Source of the DNA: Luzula sylvatica
Lineage: Eukaryota > Streptophyta > Magnoliopsida > Poales > Juncaceae
NCBI GenBank assembly: GCA_946800325.1
Contig: OX326959.1
Span: forward strand, 27,913,115 to 27,977,114
Direction: 5' to 3'
DNA: 64,000 bases
Positions 20,341 to 33,206 of this stretch are shown here, in pieces (the first letter of the stretch is position 1; each line of letters begins with the position of its first letter). The notes below the pieces were generated by a model, which saw nothing but the letters and a program-made list of their open reading frames with translations, ran no database searches and was not told the DNA's origin. A program made the position numbers and the translations under genes.

Positions 20341-23300
20341 TATTATTATTCAACAGGTAAAAAAAATATATACCACACTGGCTTTGGATAATCATAGAAC
20401 AATAAAAGTTTCTATGGAAAAAAAAAAAAATCGTTTCACATGGGAAGAGAAATTTGTTAATTTTCTAAATTTATTATTATAAGTCAAAACTCAATACCAG
20501 TTCATGGATCCAAATTTCCCATTTCTTTAATTCGTATAAATATAATGTCAATGCTATATTCTAATATTAATTGCTTAATTAGTTGACGTGTCGTCTAATT
20601 AATGCAAGATTATTTATGTCATAACTATAAGAAAGTTTGCTAATAATGTCTATTTTCCCAAAACTATTTGCTTGCCATTAATGTTAATGTGCTTCCAACA
20701 ATTCCAATCTGGCAGAGAAGCCATGATCAATAAATTAGCATAAAAATTGGGGAATTTAAATATTTATTCTTCTATAAAATGGAAATATTATATCTGCCCT
20801 TCCAAAAATATACATATATCATATTCTCCCTTCTCCAAAAGTCATATTTATCTTTTCAAAAATATTAAATATTTGATTTAACAATTTAGATATTTAGTAA
20901 TTTTAAAAGGGTAAATGTGATATTTAATTATTTTAGTCTTTTGAAAGAATAAATATGAATTGTATATGTCAAAAGACAAATATTTATTTTAGAAGACAAA
21001 AATGATATTTTGAATTTGTAGGAAATTAAATATACAAACCCCCCTAAAATATAAGCTGTATAATTAATGATTAACCATTAGTTTGCCACGTCTTCAGAAA
21101 ATAAAAACAATAGCAACTAATAGCTGACCCTCATATTTTTTTGGATAAACTAAAAAGCTGATTATTAGTTAATTAAATTTAGCAAGGATCACGAGCTCTC
21201 TATAATATATGCTATTTTTGGGTATAAGTTAATCTTAAATCTCATACCATAAAGTAACCAGCTAATTAAATCAATCACAACTCGTAATATTTAAGAATTT
21301 ACAAAGCTAACATATATTTATGATAAAACCATATCAAAATATTGCAAAAAATCTCGAGAACAATACATAAATAGATAAATTACATCATATAAATATAATA
21401 AAAATAGCCGGTGATGAAACATTGAAAGTACGACTCGAAATCAAAGTTCGCCAACGCCGTGCAGGAAAATGTATCACGTGGTTAATAATTTAGTTGATTT
21501 TAGAAACTTCAAAGTTCAAACCAATCAATTCAGGAAAGTCAAAATATTTTTTTCGATTGTGGGATTCGTGAGTTGGCACGATACATATATAATATGTCGG
21601 CCATTATTTGTAATAATATTATAATTATTATTATGTTTTAAAAAAATAAATAAGTACAACCATTTATTTGAGTATTTTAATTTTAATTGAATGGTTAGAT
21701 AATGTGATGACTACTGCTTGTTCTAATCCATAACTTGTAAATTTGAGTAGTTTACTGAATTATAATTTTAGGTTGGTATCTGTGTGTTATTGTTTTGTAA
21801 ATACTTTCGAGTAATTTTCAAAATAATTTAATCATAGTATTTTATGATTATAATTTTATAAATCGTGCAAATACGATCTGACATTTAATGTACATGCATT
21901 ATTCATTATGGTAAGAAAGTTCTTTTATTGCAAAAATAAAATAAAATAAGAAAAAACAAAACTTTTTTTATTACAAAAAAAGAATTAAATAAAACTCACA
22001 ATTGTGTATGCAATATTGTAAAAGTCAATGGTTAATGCTATAATTGATCATTTAAATTCGTTTTTTTCTCATAGTTCTTATGTATTTTTATCTTTTTTCA
22101 AAAAAATTATCTGATCAATTAATGCGTTTCGAATGTTAATATCGTCATATATAAATCTGTTTGAAATTTCTATGAACTCCAACCTTCATGTTAATATAGT
22201 TTCAACATACAAGTTTTTTTATATTTGAATATCTGAATTTTTTTGCATGTTAATATGAAAAAAAATTATATCACATTTATATAATATTTGAGCTTTTAGA
22301 ATATATTGCAATTAATAGTTTTATGTTTAATTAACATCAAATTTAAAAAAACCGCTACGTAACGCGCGCAACTTCTCCTAGTATAATACAATCCAATAGA
22401 AGTTAAAACAAAAAAATGCGTAAATATTTGTCATGTAACTTTTAACACTAGTTATATTATTATATTATATTATACAAATTACAATGCATTTCTAGATTCA
22501 TGTTATTTAATAAATAAGACAATATTTTATTTTTATATATGTGAAGTCTTTAGCTGATAACATGAAACGGATCTTACACATATCCAGTTAAGAATAATTG
22601 TTAAGTATGAAAAACGAAATAACTTATATTTTAGCCATAATTTTTTTTTATCCAAATTCAACTCTAAACGAGAGTCTCAAAACTTATCTTGAGCTTATAA
22701 AAAAAAATGCCAATTGAAAATCCAATCGTAAAAGTTAATATAACCATGCACAGTAATCAAGAATGAAAAGTAGGGTTAGACCAAACTAAACGTCCCCTAA
22801 ACGGCTAAACCTAGCAAAATCTGTCCTCATTAGATAAATAATTAATTATAAGGACCAATCCAAAATAAATGAGTATTAAATATATAAGATTAGGACACCT
22901 AATTCAATGCAAATTTCTATACCAGATTCCTAATTAGCGGCCCTTTTAAATTGGATTCCATGTGCCATTTTTTTTTGTTTTGCCCCCCTTCAAACCTTCT
23001 TATTTACATAATAAACCTAGATTTGTTTCAATATGATGAGTAATAATGAATCAATGATGATAATAATACCTGGTATATGTATTACAAAATATTCAATACT
23101 CGATATATATTGTTCTATTATAAAATATGATATTTAGTTTTATTTACATTAACAAAATGAATGATGAATACATATATTTTGGAGGGTTGAATTTGCAAAA
23201 TTGTTAGATTTCATAAATTATTAGATTTAGTATTTCCAAGGAGGTGGTCAAAGATAAGCTATGCTAATACCAATGGGCTCAGTGCATCCATCTCTAAGAA

Positions 23301-24745
23301 AAATTAATAGAAAAGGTCAGAAATGAATAAATTAATAAACATGGAGAAAATTAATACACAAGAGATCCAAAACAAGTTGGTGGGTCCCTTCAAATTTCTA
23401 TTTCTAATTTAATTGGTTTGTCAACCCTTTTAATCTACCCGTATCATCTTCCTCAAGAATCTCAAAGATCTTGTGTGACACTGCCTTTTCTTTTTTTTGT
23501 GAATTTGATGTAAAAAATAAAAAGTCGATTTTTATCTCTTAAACTATTATTCAATGTTCAATGTGCTCGTGAAACTTTAATTTAGTTCAACCAATACATA
23601 ATTGATTGACTCGGCCGAGTCAAGAAAAACTCGGTCCAGCCAAGAAAAAACTCGGTCGAGTCATTTTATTAGGAATACCAAGTTATGTTTGTACTTTGTA
23701 GCGTGTATTATAATTAGAACTTTAATTGACATATAAAATTTATATAAATAATAGAACTATAGTAGCACTAGCACTTTGATTGATCATTGAAGCATGAAAT
23801 TTGATTGAATAGAAAACTAAAGTTGAAATATGCACTAGTGCACCGTTATGAACTAGAACTTTGATTGAGTAGTACTTTGTTGTTGCAAGTTGAAATTTGC
23901 ACTATTTTACTATTGCATACTATTCGAAATGCACTGTAAAGTAATAAAAAATCCAAGATCATTAAAAATGCCTAGCCATTATACTCTAAAACACTAACAA
24001 ACTATTTGAAATGTATCGTGAGAATGACCATTAAAATTTAAAACACTACAATATAATAGTGTGAGAAATAAAACTATCCACTAAATTTCTCCCATAAATA
24101 CACTAGTATATATCATATTATTCTCACACATTCTCTCACTTGCACATTTTTTCATACATTTTCACACTTTTCATACAAACTCTCATACACTCTCTCGCAA
24201 ACAGTTCAAAAGACCTAGATGAAATAATTCATCCTGCCATGATAAAAAAAAAAAAGAATTGTAAAATACTACTATTTTCCGAAATTATTACATGCGGGAA
24301 GGAGAGAGGGGATCTCGAAGAAATGAACATTTGACACACATCAATGACAATTATTCATCTTGGACAAAATTAAAGTCTACGAGACACATTGAACAATTAA
24401 CAATAATTTAAGAGGTAAAATTGATTTTTTTTCTATAAAATATAAATAAGTTTTAATTTATAAGATACAAATACATAATTAGTGTGAAATTTTCATGGTT
24501 GTCCATTTCTTTTCTTTCTGCATTTCGATAGTTTATATGAGATCTTAAATTAAATAATATATTTTGTCTGTCTATTATTATTTGAACTATAAACTCCATA
24601 TTCAATTTTAATTAATATATTAATTTTTTATTATTGTAGTAATACAATTTGTACTTAACATCAATTTTACAAAAATTGATACTTAACATACTTTATTCTA
24701 ACAAGTAAAATGTATAATTCTATGTCCATTACAAACCAATTTTAA

Positions 24746-24814
24746 TCTCATAATATCACTAAATCCGACACACAAAAGAAATCTCATAATATCACTAAAT
24801 CCGACACACAAAAG
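24746..24814. repeat. 34-bp direct duplication
   Basis: Two adjacent copies (about 24746-24779 and 24781-24814) of a 34-bp segment starting ATCTCATAATATCACT and ending CACACAAAAG lie about 330 bp upstream of the U-box gene. It is a simple tandem duplication in the distal promoter. Confidence 0.85.
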
Positions 24815-24999
24815 GCTATAAAATAACAACAATAGAAGACCCATACAATCTATCCACATCTTTCCAACCAAAAAAATTACTCGAAAAAATAGATTAGCCA
24901 AGCCACAAGCGTTTGACCTCTCTCCATGTCTCTCCCGTCCTCGAAGCACCTCTTCCGCGTAGACTTCGATTCATTCTCTCAAATTTCAATCTCTATGGG

Positions 25000-25142
25000 C
25001 TATAAATCACTTCTCAACTTCATTTGTCAACTCCAATAGAATCTCCTCTCTCCTGTCTCTCTTCTCTCTTCAATCCCTCAAAAAGGAAAAAAATAATTCT
25101 TCTCTCTTCTTCAACTCAACCATCAATCACAAGCACACAACA
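25000..25142 (+). promoter_or_regulatory. Core promoter and leader of the U-box gene
   Basis: CTATAAAT at about 25000-25007 is a good TATA box. It is followed by a CT-rich stretch (about 25040-25110) expected to be the 5' untranslated leader. The distance from TATA to the start codon is about 140 bases. Confidence 0.65.
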
Positions 25143-26351
25143 ATGGAACAGAGAAAACAACAAGAGCAAGTAGAGATACCATCTTTTTATCTTTGCCCTA
25201 TCTCTCTCCATCTCATGAGGGATCCAGTCACTCTCAATACCGGTATCACTTATGACAGATCAAGCATCGAAAAATGGCTCGACACGAACGGGCCTCACAC
25301 GTGTCCCATGACCCGCCAGCCTCTGACAGATGGATCCGTCACCCCTAACCATACACTTCGCCGCCTCATCCAAGCTTGGTGCACGGCGAACTCCGCTTAT
25401 GGTTACGAGGCACCCCCTACACCAAAACTGCCCGTGGACCAAGCACATGTAATCGCTCTTTTGGCTTCGGCGAACGAGGTCGCGACACGTGCCGAGTCAC
25501 TAAAGGAGATAAAAAAGATTGCCTCGGAGAGTGATACAAATCGTAGGCGTGTTGAGTCTACACCCGGTATGATTACCTTCATAGCCTCTTTAATCCACGA
25601 ACAAAATTCGTTGCACGAGGCACTCTCGATTCTTTCCTCTCTTCATCTCTCAGAGACTAAAATCATGGAAATAGTCGAAAAACATAGCGACATAATTGAT
25701 GCATTGACAGTTTTATTACAAAGCAAATTGGAGAATCTGACGAGATTGCACGCCGTGCAATTTCTCAAGTCGATTGTAGAGCACATCTCACCGGCGCGTA
25801 TTGTTAGCGTAAACCAATATTTATTTCAAGAGTTGGTTAATCTAATATGTGACGGAGTAGCGGTAAAGGCTACATTGTGCGTGTTAGCGAGTTTATGTCC
25901 ATTTGGACGGAACCGTATCAAGGTGGTTCGTGCAGGAGCCATACCTGTCTTGATCGATTTGTTATTGGATGAGCCTGAAAGGAGAATATGTGAATTAGGG
26001 TTTGTTGTGTTGGATCGATTATGCGGGTGCGCAGAAGGTAGAGCCGAACTCGCTGATCATTCAGTTGGTATTGCAATCGTAGAGAAGAAAATGCTTAGGG
26101 TTTCGAAGTTGGTGAATGAACGAACGGTCAGGATTCTTTGGTCGATTGCTAAACATGTTCCGACACCGTTTGTTTTGAACGAGATGATGCAAGTTGGCGC
26201 GGTTAGAAAGCTTTGTATGGTTTTGCAATCGGACGATTGCGGAGTAAGGGCGAAAGAGAAGGCTATGGAGATTCTTAGATTGCATGCTAGGGTTTGGAGA
26301 AATAACCCTTGCTTGTTACCTCAATTCTTGAGTTTATATCCCTCTACTTGA
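25143..26351 (+). CDS. U-box/ARM E3 ubiquitin ligase, PUB22/23/24-like
   Basis: The intronless gene encodes 402 residues. The U-box lies at about residues 12-85 (IPSFYLCPISLHLMRDPV, TYDRSSIEKWL, CPMTRQ, TPNHTLRRLIQAWC); it recruits E2 enzymes without zinc. The rest is built of ARM-like helical repeats, with recognisable pieces such as NRIKVVRAGAIPVLIDLLL and a C-terminal repeat ending in EKAMEILRLHARVWRN. The length, lack of introns, and the sequence after the U-box (AYGYEAPPTPK) match the PUB22/23/24 clade, whose Arabidopsis members are cytosolic E3 ligases that dampen pattern-triggered immunity and drought signalling. That function is family knowledge, not shown here. The start is the first ATG after the CT-rich leader. 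The exact orthologue within the clade is undecided. Confidence 0.95.
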   Translation: MEQRKQQEQVEIPSFYLCPISLHLMRDPVTLNTGITYDRSSIEKWLDTNGPHTCPMTRQPLTDGSVTPNHTLRRLIQAWCTANSAYGYEAPPTPKLPVDQAHVIALLASANEVATRAESLKEIKKIASESDTNRRRVESTPGMITFIASLIHEQNSLHEALSILSSLHLSETKIMEIVEKHSDIIDALTVLLQSKLENLTRLHAVQFLKSIVEHISPARIVSVNQYLFQELVNLICDGVAVKATLCVLASLCPFGRNRIKVVRAGAIPVLIDLLLDEPERRICELGFVVLDRLCGCAEGRAELADHSVGIAIVEKKMLRVSKLVNERTVRILWSIAKHVPTPFVLNEMMQVGAVRKLCMVLQSDDCGVRAKEKAMEILRLHARVWRNNPCLLPQFLSLYPST

Positions 26352-27241
26352 TTGGGATTAATTTGAGTTTTGGGGTTTCTTTATTTTCATTTGCTTTTGT
26401 CTTTTGATCTTGGCATTTTTTGTAAGTTCATAGAGAGACCTTTGGAATTTTGTAATTGATTCTTGATTCATTTGGGCATGAATTTTTGTCCTCATTCAAT
26501 TCTCATAGAACTTGATGATTGTTTCACTTATTTGAATTTATAAGTGTACTTACATTTTAAGGAAAACAAATTTGAGGTACATAAGATCTAGAGAACAAAA
26601 CAAGCATATAAACAAAGATTAACATTGTACAAATTCTGATAAGCAGTTAAATCAAGTACCTTTTTTTTTGAAAAAAAGTAGAAAATCAAAGGAAAACTTT
26701 GGAAGAGAAGTGTGACTTGCAATTGTGAAAGCTACATCCAATTGAAATTAATTAAATTAAAAACCACATGTCAAACAATTCCTAATTCCTATGTGCTCCA
26801 CATCTCAATTTTTGTCCATTTGACTAAATTGCAATCGGGGAATCTTTTCAGGGACTTTTATTCGAAGTTTATAAATTCCAATATTTCAAATTTTTTGTAT
26901 TTGATGTTTTCTTTAACCTTTAGCTAGGCCTAGAAATATGTAATCAGAGCCAACACAAATCCTAACCCTATCCTTTTTCTACCCCTTAACCAAACACACA
27001 CATAAATTAATTAATAAACCTTACATTATCTCCTAAATATCCAAACAAAACATACAAAAAACACAAAACAAACTAAGCCAATTAATGTCCCTACTAAACC
27101 CTAGTTAGAAACCAACCAAAATAAATAAAACCTTACAACACTTCAAATCCCCCAATAAAAAAACCCTAATTTACATCCACACCCCCATAGGTTAGTCTAA
27201 GGGACCCCTAAATACAAATAAAAATTATTGAATTCTTTTTT
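26352..27241. other. Intergenic region between convergent gene ends
   Basis: These 890 bases separate the stop codon of the U-box gene (+) from that of the bHLH gene (-), so they should contain both 3' untranslated regions. I see no coding signal. The right half is rich in AAACCCTAA-like and AACACAAAA words. Confidence 0.7.
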
Positions 27242-30200
27242 TCAAAGAAGACCCGTAGCAGGAATAGAAGATTGATAAAACCCGTTACTGTTTAAATTCA
27301 AATTATTATCCGCAGCAGTCGGTACCAAACTCGTACCGCTATTCGGTTCCAACAGATGTACCAACGCCAGAAATATCTCCATTCTCGTCACCTCCTTATT
27401 CGCCTACATCAAAATATATTATTATTATACTTGCAAGGGTATTTATGATATTTTAACATTTTTACCTCGACGGCAAATCTGGCCCAGACTTTATCTTTCC
27501 TCACCTCCATCACTCCCTTCAAAATCGTCAGACCAAGACTCCTTATCTGATCCGCAATTTCCAAAAATATCCCTCTCTCTTTACAAAGCATCTGTTTTTC
27601 AAACAAGGGCAATTTAGTAATTAATCGGAATTCAAGGGTATTTTGATAAATTGTACCTCGACTAGCATTTGACGAGGAGAATTCAAATCTTCGACGATAA
27701 TAGGACAGGTCATTGATTGAGTCCCGATTTCGAATGCCCACGTCGCTCCTCCTTCGTAATCGTCCTTTAGTAACAAACCCCCTTCTTTGCTATTTATCTG
27801 AAATTATTAATACATTAATGGAAATTTGTGAAAAGGCCCTTGAATTATTTGAAAATTAATTACCTTGGGTTCGCCGGCTTCTTTTAATTTATCGGCGTGT
27901 TTAGCGACGCTTTGTAGAAATAACATGTGCTTTATCGTCTTTTCTAATAGCGCGTCTATACTACACTGCTCCTCATAAAAGAAAAAATGAAATTTAATTT
28001 TTAAAAAAATGAATGAATGAATATTGAGTTTAATTGATGAATATACCTTTTCACCATTGGGGACAATTTCACGGAGCTCTTTAATTCGGTCCTGAATTAA
28101 CTGTCTATCTTTCGGTCTGGGTCGAGGGTTTTCACCAGGTCTAGATCTTTTTCGACCCGTCTGACCCGTTTTACCCGTTTCGTCGCTCCTCTTGCTCTCT
28201 GACGATTCAATCATATTACTATTATTATTATTCATCGGGTTTCCATTTTCCATCCACATACTAATTTGCGATTTATAATTCAAACTATTATTATTATTCT
28301 CTTGTTTTGACGAGCTGGCTTCGGGAATGGAAGAACTGGACCCTCCAGTGAAAGAAGGAGACGGAGAATTTACCATAACGCCCTTGCCATTTCCATTTCC
28401 ATTTCCATTATTACCACCACCACGCGTGCTCAGATTCGCCACGATGGCGTCCAACAACTGATCCGGATCCGTTTCGCTTAACAATCCGCTAAAAGACAAA
28501 ATATTGTTGGTGTCGTCAGAGTCGCTGACCGTGGGGCCCGGTTCGGTCAAAGTCAAACTCGCTGACCTGGAGTCTCGGGTTGTTTTGTTAATCCCCAATA
28601 TGGCGAACAAATCGTTGCCGGTTAGTAATTCTTGCTCTTGTTTTATGCTTTCGTTGATCGACATTTCGCAGAATTTTTGATTCACTGATTTGGGTTTGAA
28701 TTCGTTCGAATTTGGATTCGGGTTTGAATTTGGGTAGAATGCATCTGAATTTAGAGTTGTTGGGTTTAAATCGTAATTGAAATTGTTGTTGGTGGTGGTG
28801 TTGTTATTTGGAGGGAGAAATCTTCTAGAATCTTCTAGAAACGTGTTGAATCCGAGTTGGGATATGAACATGCATTTAATGTGGTTTATGAATCCTATAT
28901 CCTCCATAACCTATACGAATTTTTCATCAAATTATTATTAAAGGATATTTTGGCAATTATTATAATTAAGCAAAGTGAAATAAGAACCATGTTAGTGGAG
29001 CCGAGTTGAATAACGCCATGTGGAAGCACAGGAATGACCGCAATTGTCTGTTTCAAAAAAAAAAAAAAATAATATAAAGAAATAAAATAATTGAAATATA
29101 AAAAAATACAAGGGCGATTTTGAAAAATGGAGACCGAGAAATTAAGACAGAATTAATGAATAATCTAACCTGTACTCCAGCCCAAAATTGTTGCTTCATC
29201 TCTGCTAATGCCTGAAATATAAATTATAAAAAATAACATTTTGATTCTTTAGGGGTTTATATGAATATAAAAAAGTTAATATTACCTTGGATAAAAATGC
29301 ATAATCGTTAATATTATCTTGAAGAATCCACAAATGCATGTTCGTCAAAGCAGCATGGCCAATTATTCCTTCGCCGAGTATATGGACTTGGTGCACCATT
29401 AATTTATAGACCAGAGTGTGGAGTCGATCGTCAGAGCGAGCAGTCGCCAGCTCAGCGGGGTGGCTCTGGCATGGATTTCGATGCGCGACTTTTTCCTTGA
29501 GGAGTAAATCCATGGCTTCGAAACCAGAGATGGAAGTTTTCTCGCAATGTCCTTCTCCCCATACGAATTGCCTTCGGTTTTGAAAAAAATAGAAAGGAAT
29601 TTTAGAATCTTTTTTTAAAGGATAGATTCAATCAGTGAGAAAAATACAAGGAATAAAGAGAGATGAAAAAAGACAAAGTTGGGATCTTTTATTTTTTGAA
29701 TTATATAAGAGGGGATTGGAACTTTTTCGATGCAATTATTGTTAATCAAAGAGTAGCTTTTTCCATGAAATTTCTAAGGAATAAAAGAATACAGGAACCA
29801 AATTCATGATTCCATAAATATTAGTATTAATGTGGAAGAATTTTCAAGTAGATAATCTAAGATAAGAGCACAAAATCAGAACCTTAAAAGAATTTCACTA
29901 CTCAAAGGCTTTGATTTCGTCTAAAAACCCCCAAATCCCAGTTACATTTAGTTGTATAAACCTAATTCAGTGCTTAATTTGGTTGAAGACAATAAATCGA
30001 CAAAGCAATTAATGCAATCAATGCAGAAACAAAATAAATTCAAAGCCAAGCAAAAACAAACCGTAGCTATCAGAACCTTTTTTCAGAAAATCACACTCTT
30101 AGAAAAGCACTACATATATTCCTTCAATAAATTCATCTAGTATCTACTTCCACCAACCCAAACTACGAACCCAATAAAAAAAAAATTAACTGAAAACCCC

Positions 30201-30326
30201 TAATTTTTTTTTGTGAATAATCACTTACATTTGGTTTATACCATGGATCGCTTTCCAAAACACCGCAAAACTCCATCCGATCTCCACACACAGTCGCCTC
30301 AGCGATTCTCTCAGCTCACTACCCAT
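27242..30326 (-). CDS. LONESOME HIGHWAY-like bHLH transcription factor
   Basis: Nine exons join in frame to 626 codons: 30326-30229, 29571-29286, 29211-29170, 29047-28988, 28910-28047, 27965-27864, 27797-27657, 27591-27466 and 27403-27242. Every intron has GT and AG ends and phases agree. The N-terminal region (residues 1 to about 165; RLCVEIGWSFAVFWK, LGEGIIGHAA, QTIAVIPVLPHGVIQLGS) is the bHLH-MYC_N-like domain of the LHW family. The bHLH is at about residues 414-475 (RPRPKDRQLIQDRIKELRE, then CSIDALLEKTIKHMLFLQSV). A C-terminal part (GGATWAFEIG, LEIADQIRSLGLTILKG) matches the LHW/EMB1444-type ACT-like region. LHW proteins pair with TMO5-type bHLHs in the nucleus to drive vascular cell division; this is family knowledge. 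The basic region lacks the usual His-Glu-Arg contacts. Whether it is LHW itself or an LHL paralogue is open. Confidence 0.93.
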
Positions 30327-32757
30327 CGATTTTCCTTCCAGCTCAAGTTAAAACAACAAATTTCCTACACTGAGTTAGAGTGATTAAGTATGCGACTCGG
30401 AGGACTAAGTAAGTAGAGTGAGCAGAGGAAGACGGTTAACTGGTCGGTTTAGCGCCACCGTTCGCCGGCGAGTGAGGTTAGGAGGAGAGAGAGTAGTTTA
30501 GAGAGAGAGAGGGGGCTTTTCTAGGAATAGTGCTGTCATCATCGTTTATTTGACGAGGGTAAAATCGGAATATTACTCTATTAGAGAGGGAATTCGCTTT
30601 GTCCTCTCTGCAAAACTCTTACTTCAGGTGATACCTCTTCTCTGCACTTCGTTTACAAAATAACATATGAACCGTTCACTCTATAGTCTATACACAACTT
30701 TCATACTTTACCGTCTACCTGTTAAATATACACCAAGTGTGGATAGATATTTACGGATATAAGTAAAATAATAGTTCTGTTGATCCGACGGAACAACTTA
30801 ATGATTATTTATTCATCAACGAATCCTAGCCGTCTATTCAATCAAGGGGTTTAATAAATAAGTCTGATATTTAAGTATTATTTACGTCGTTGCCACTAGT
30901 TTTGTCGCCTTATGTCTGCGGGGGAGTTAAGACTAGTTAAATAACCGGACATGGTAGAGCAATTAATTACGAAAATGCCACTGTAGTTGGGAGAAAAGGT
31001 GTCTTTTTGTTATTTATAAACTAATTTATCTATCTATTCTTTTAATAGAACAGTACGAGTTTTTTATATAGTCTATACAAACATTTTCTTATATACACCC
31101 GGTGTAGAACAATTATAATGTTAAAAACAATAATTTTTAATGTTACTGCAGTAAAACGGGTGTAGGAAAGTAGTGAATGGACATACGTAAGGCTGACAGT
31201 GGCAGAGTTTGTCGCTCTATGAGGTATTTTAATTTAATTTAATGGACTTTGGATTTAACTAAAAATAGACGAAAGCTTAGGGTCTACTTTAAAAAAGATC
31301 ATCTGTCTTTTCTTTTTAGGTAGCTTGTGGTTTTGTTGCTCCATTTTTTAACTAGGGACAACTTAGCAGTAAATTTAAATACAGATACCTATATAATATA
31401 TACTATTTATTTAATTGATAATTTTTCTTTAGCTATTTTATTTTATATGATGCAAAGTAGGTAAAGTTTGTGTTAAATAGAGAGGATTAGTAATACTTTA
31501 GTGGTGATGTGGTATTTGTAATAATTTGCTGTTGCTTATTTTGATGTACTTTATGTCATGATCAATGAATATATTTACTATTGATATTCTCTCAAGATGT
31601 GTACATGTCACGATCATAGAGTTGTATTTGTAGGGTTATTGCATAGCCTTTTATATGATAAGTCTTATTGGGCTTGAATGTATTTAAAATTTTAAATAAT
31701 GATCCATCCATACTATAATATCCGGGAAACAAATTCTGGGTTTTCTTTGCTTAGAAATTCCCTTGTATTGGAACTTTTGAGAATTGACGTCAAAAAATAT
31801 TTCGGACTCTCAAATCTCTTTATTTAAGAGCGAATTTTGGGAGTTGAGAACGGTTTCTGTGAAATTTAAAATATAATTTAGTTTTATCTAGAATATTAAG
31901 TATATATTTTTGAAATTTATATTATAATTTGTTTTGAAAAGTTTATATTTTTTTTCTCAAATTCACTTGTTTATTATATGTTAATAAATACGTTATTATA
32001 TGTTAAAAAACATGTAAATTTTATTTTCAAAGTTATATACTTATAATAAATTAAATAAAAATAATTTATATTAATAAATATATGAAATTAAATATTTAAA
32101 AATAACATTCAATCATGTTTTATAACATAATTTTCAAAAATAAACATTAAATATTAGAGACAAAATAAGTCATATTTCATTTTTTTCTAAAAAAATGCTT
32201 TCGACTCCCAAATATCGTTCTTAAACTATCATTACCTTTTAACTAAACCGCTCTTATTCTTATTAACCATGACCTCCGAGTAGAAAGTACTTGTTTAATG
32301 TTTTTTTAGGCAGCGACTCAGACATATTAATATTTGGTGTTTACTGCTAATCAATTTATTTTGATTTGTAATTTGTTTGCCTTTTTATAGTGGTTTTTTT
32401 TGCATTTATAGAAAATATTCATGTTTGAATTACTATTCTTTGATATTCTTTAATTTGCCAAGTGGAATTAGTAGAGCGGAATTAGATTATAAGGTGGAGT
32501 AAAAAGTTATGGAATTATTAATTCTATAATTTGTTTGGATGTCCAAATTATAAGATGCTGAGAAATATAATTCATTGTTTGGTTGTTTACAAAATTATGA
32601 AATTTTGTTAATACAAATGTAAAAATAATATTTCATTAAAACTTATAAAAAATAATATTATTGTAATATAACATTTTTGCAATATAAAATTATATAATAT
32701 TATATCTATGAAATATATTATAATAATAACATAAAAATATTAAATTTTATATTATTA
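30327..32757. other. 5' region of the bHLH gene and intergenic DNA
   Basis: The part next to the bHLH start, up to about 30540, is GA/CT-rich and is probably its 5' leader and core promoter. One upstream ATG on the minus strand at 30539 opens only a 13-codon frame. Beyond this lies gene-free AT-rich DNA. Between about 30670 and 31200 the phrase TATAGTCTATACA and ACACC(G/A)GTGT-like words recur in loose repeats, perhaps remnants of a small transposon. Confidence 0.5.
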
Positions 32758-33206
32758 TAAAATTTGGAGAAACGTTAGGTAATAAGAGATACGATACAAA
32801 TGATCTAAAAACACGTTATTTGAACTCGCTAAAGTATAAAAAGATTGATATGAATTGAAAAGGAAACTTTCTTATTGTTTGCACAATTTGGTGAAAAGTT
32901 ATGAAGTAAAATATTCGATCCAAACCATCTCAAAAACAAGTTATTTGGACTTCTCATAGCGTTAAAAGATCGTTATGAATCGAAAAACAAATTTTCTTAG
33001 TGTTTGTAATACTTGGTGAAAAGTTATGTAGTAAAAGATACGATACAAATGATCTAAAAATACGTTATTTGAACTCCTCAAAACTTAAAAAGATTGCTAT
33101 GAATCGAAAATAATACTTTCTTAGTGTTTGTAAAATTTGGTGAAAAGTTACGTAGTAAATGATTCGATCCAAATCATCTCAAAAACATGTTATTTGGACT
33201 CCTCAG
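32758..33206. repeat. 125-bp tandem repeat array, left part
   Basis: About three and a half monomers of about 125 bp are present. Each contains GTTTGTAAAATTTGGTGAAA, a GATACGATAC or GATTCGATCC core, a GTTATTTG(A/G)ACTCCTC segment and an AAAGATTGCTATGAATCG segment. The array is cut by Copia-B1 within a monomer at CTCAG and resumes at 47186. Confidence 0.9.

Larger units (their letters stand above)
16348..24990. other. Long AT-rich intergenic region
   Basis: No gene is supported in these 8.6 kb. The content is AT-rich with many short poly-A and poly-T runs and low-complexity TTAATTAA words. Scattered words such as TACCGATACTCG (near 17860) and CGGATATGATATTCGTATCC (near 18220) look like decayed transposon ends. 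A diverged AT-only repeat lies at 19690-20340, and a possible Helitron-like terminus near 22350-22381. At about 23610-23660 a segment with ACTCGGTC repeats and the palindrome GACTCGGCCGAGTC is seen. At 24746-24814 a 34-bp segment containing ATCACTAAATCCGACACAC is directly duplicated. Confidence 0.55.

Noticed and set aside
27807..28907. The 366-codon frame as the full bHLH protein
   Set aside because: Its last part reads through a GT-AG intron after NGEK. Splicing to CSIDALLEKT restores the bHLH, and homology continues both upstream and downstream in other exons.
30501..30539. Conserved upstream ORF in the leader of the LHW-like gene
   Set aside because: The only upstream ATG gives a 13-codon frame ending in the GA/CT repeat. 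It does not look like a conserved peptide, and it may lie upstream of the transcript.
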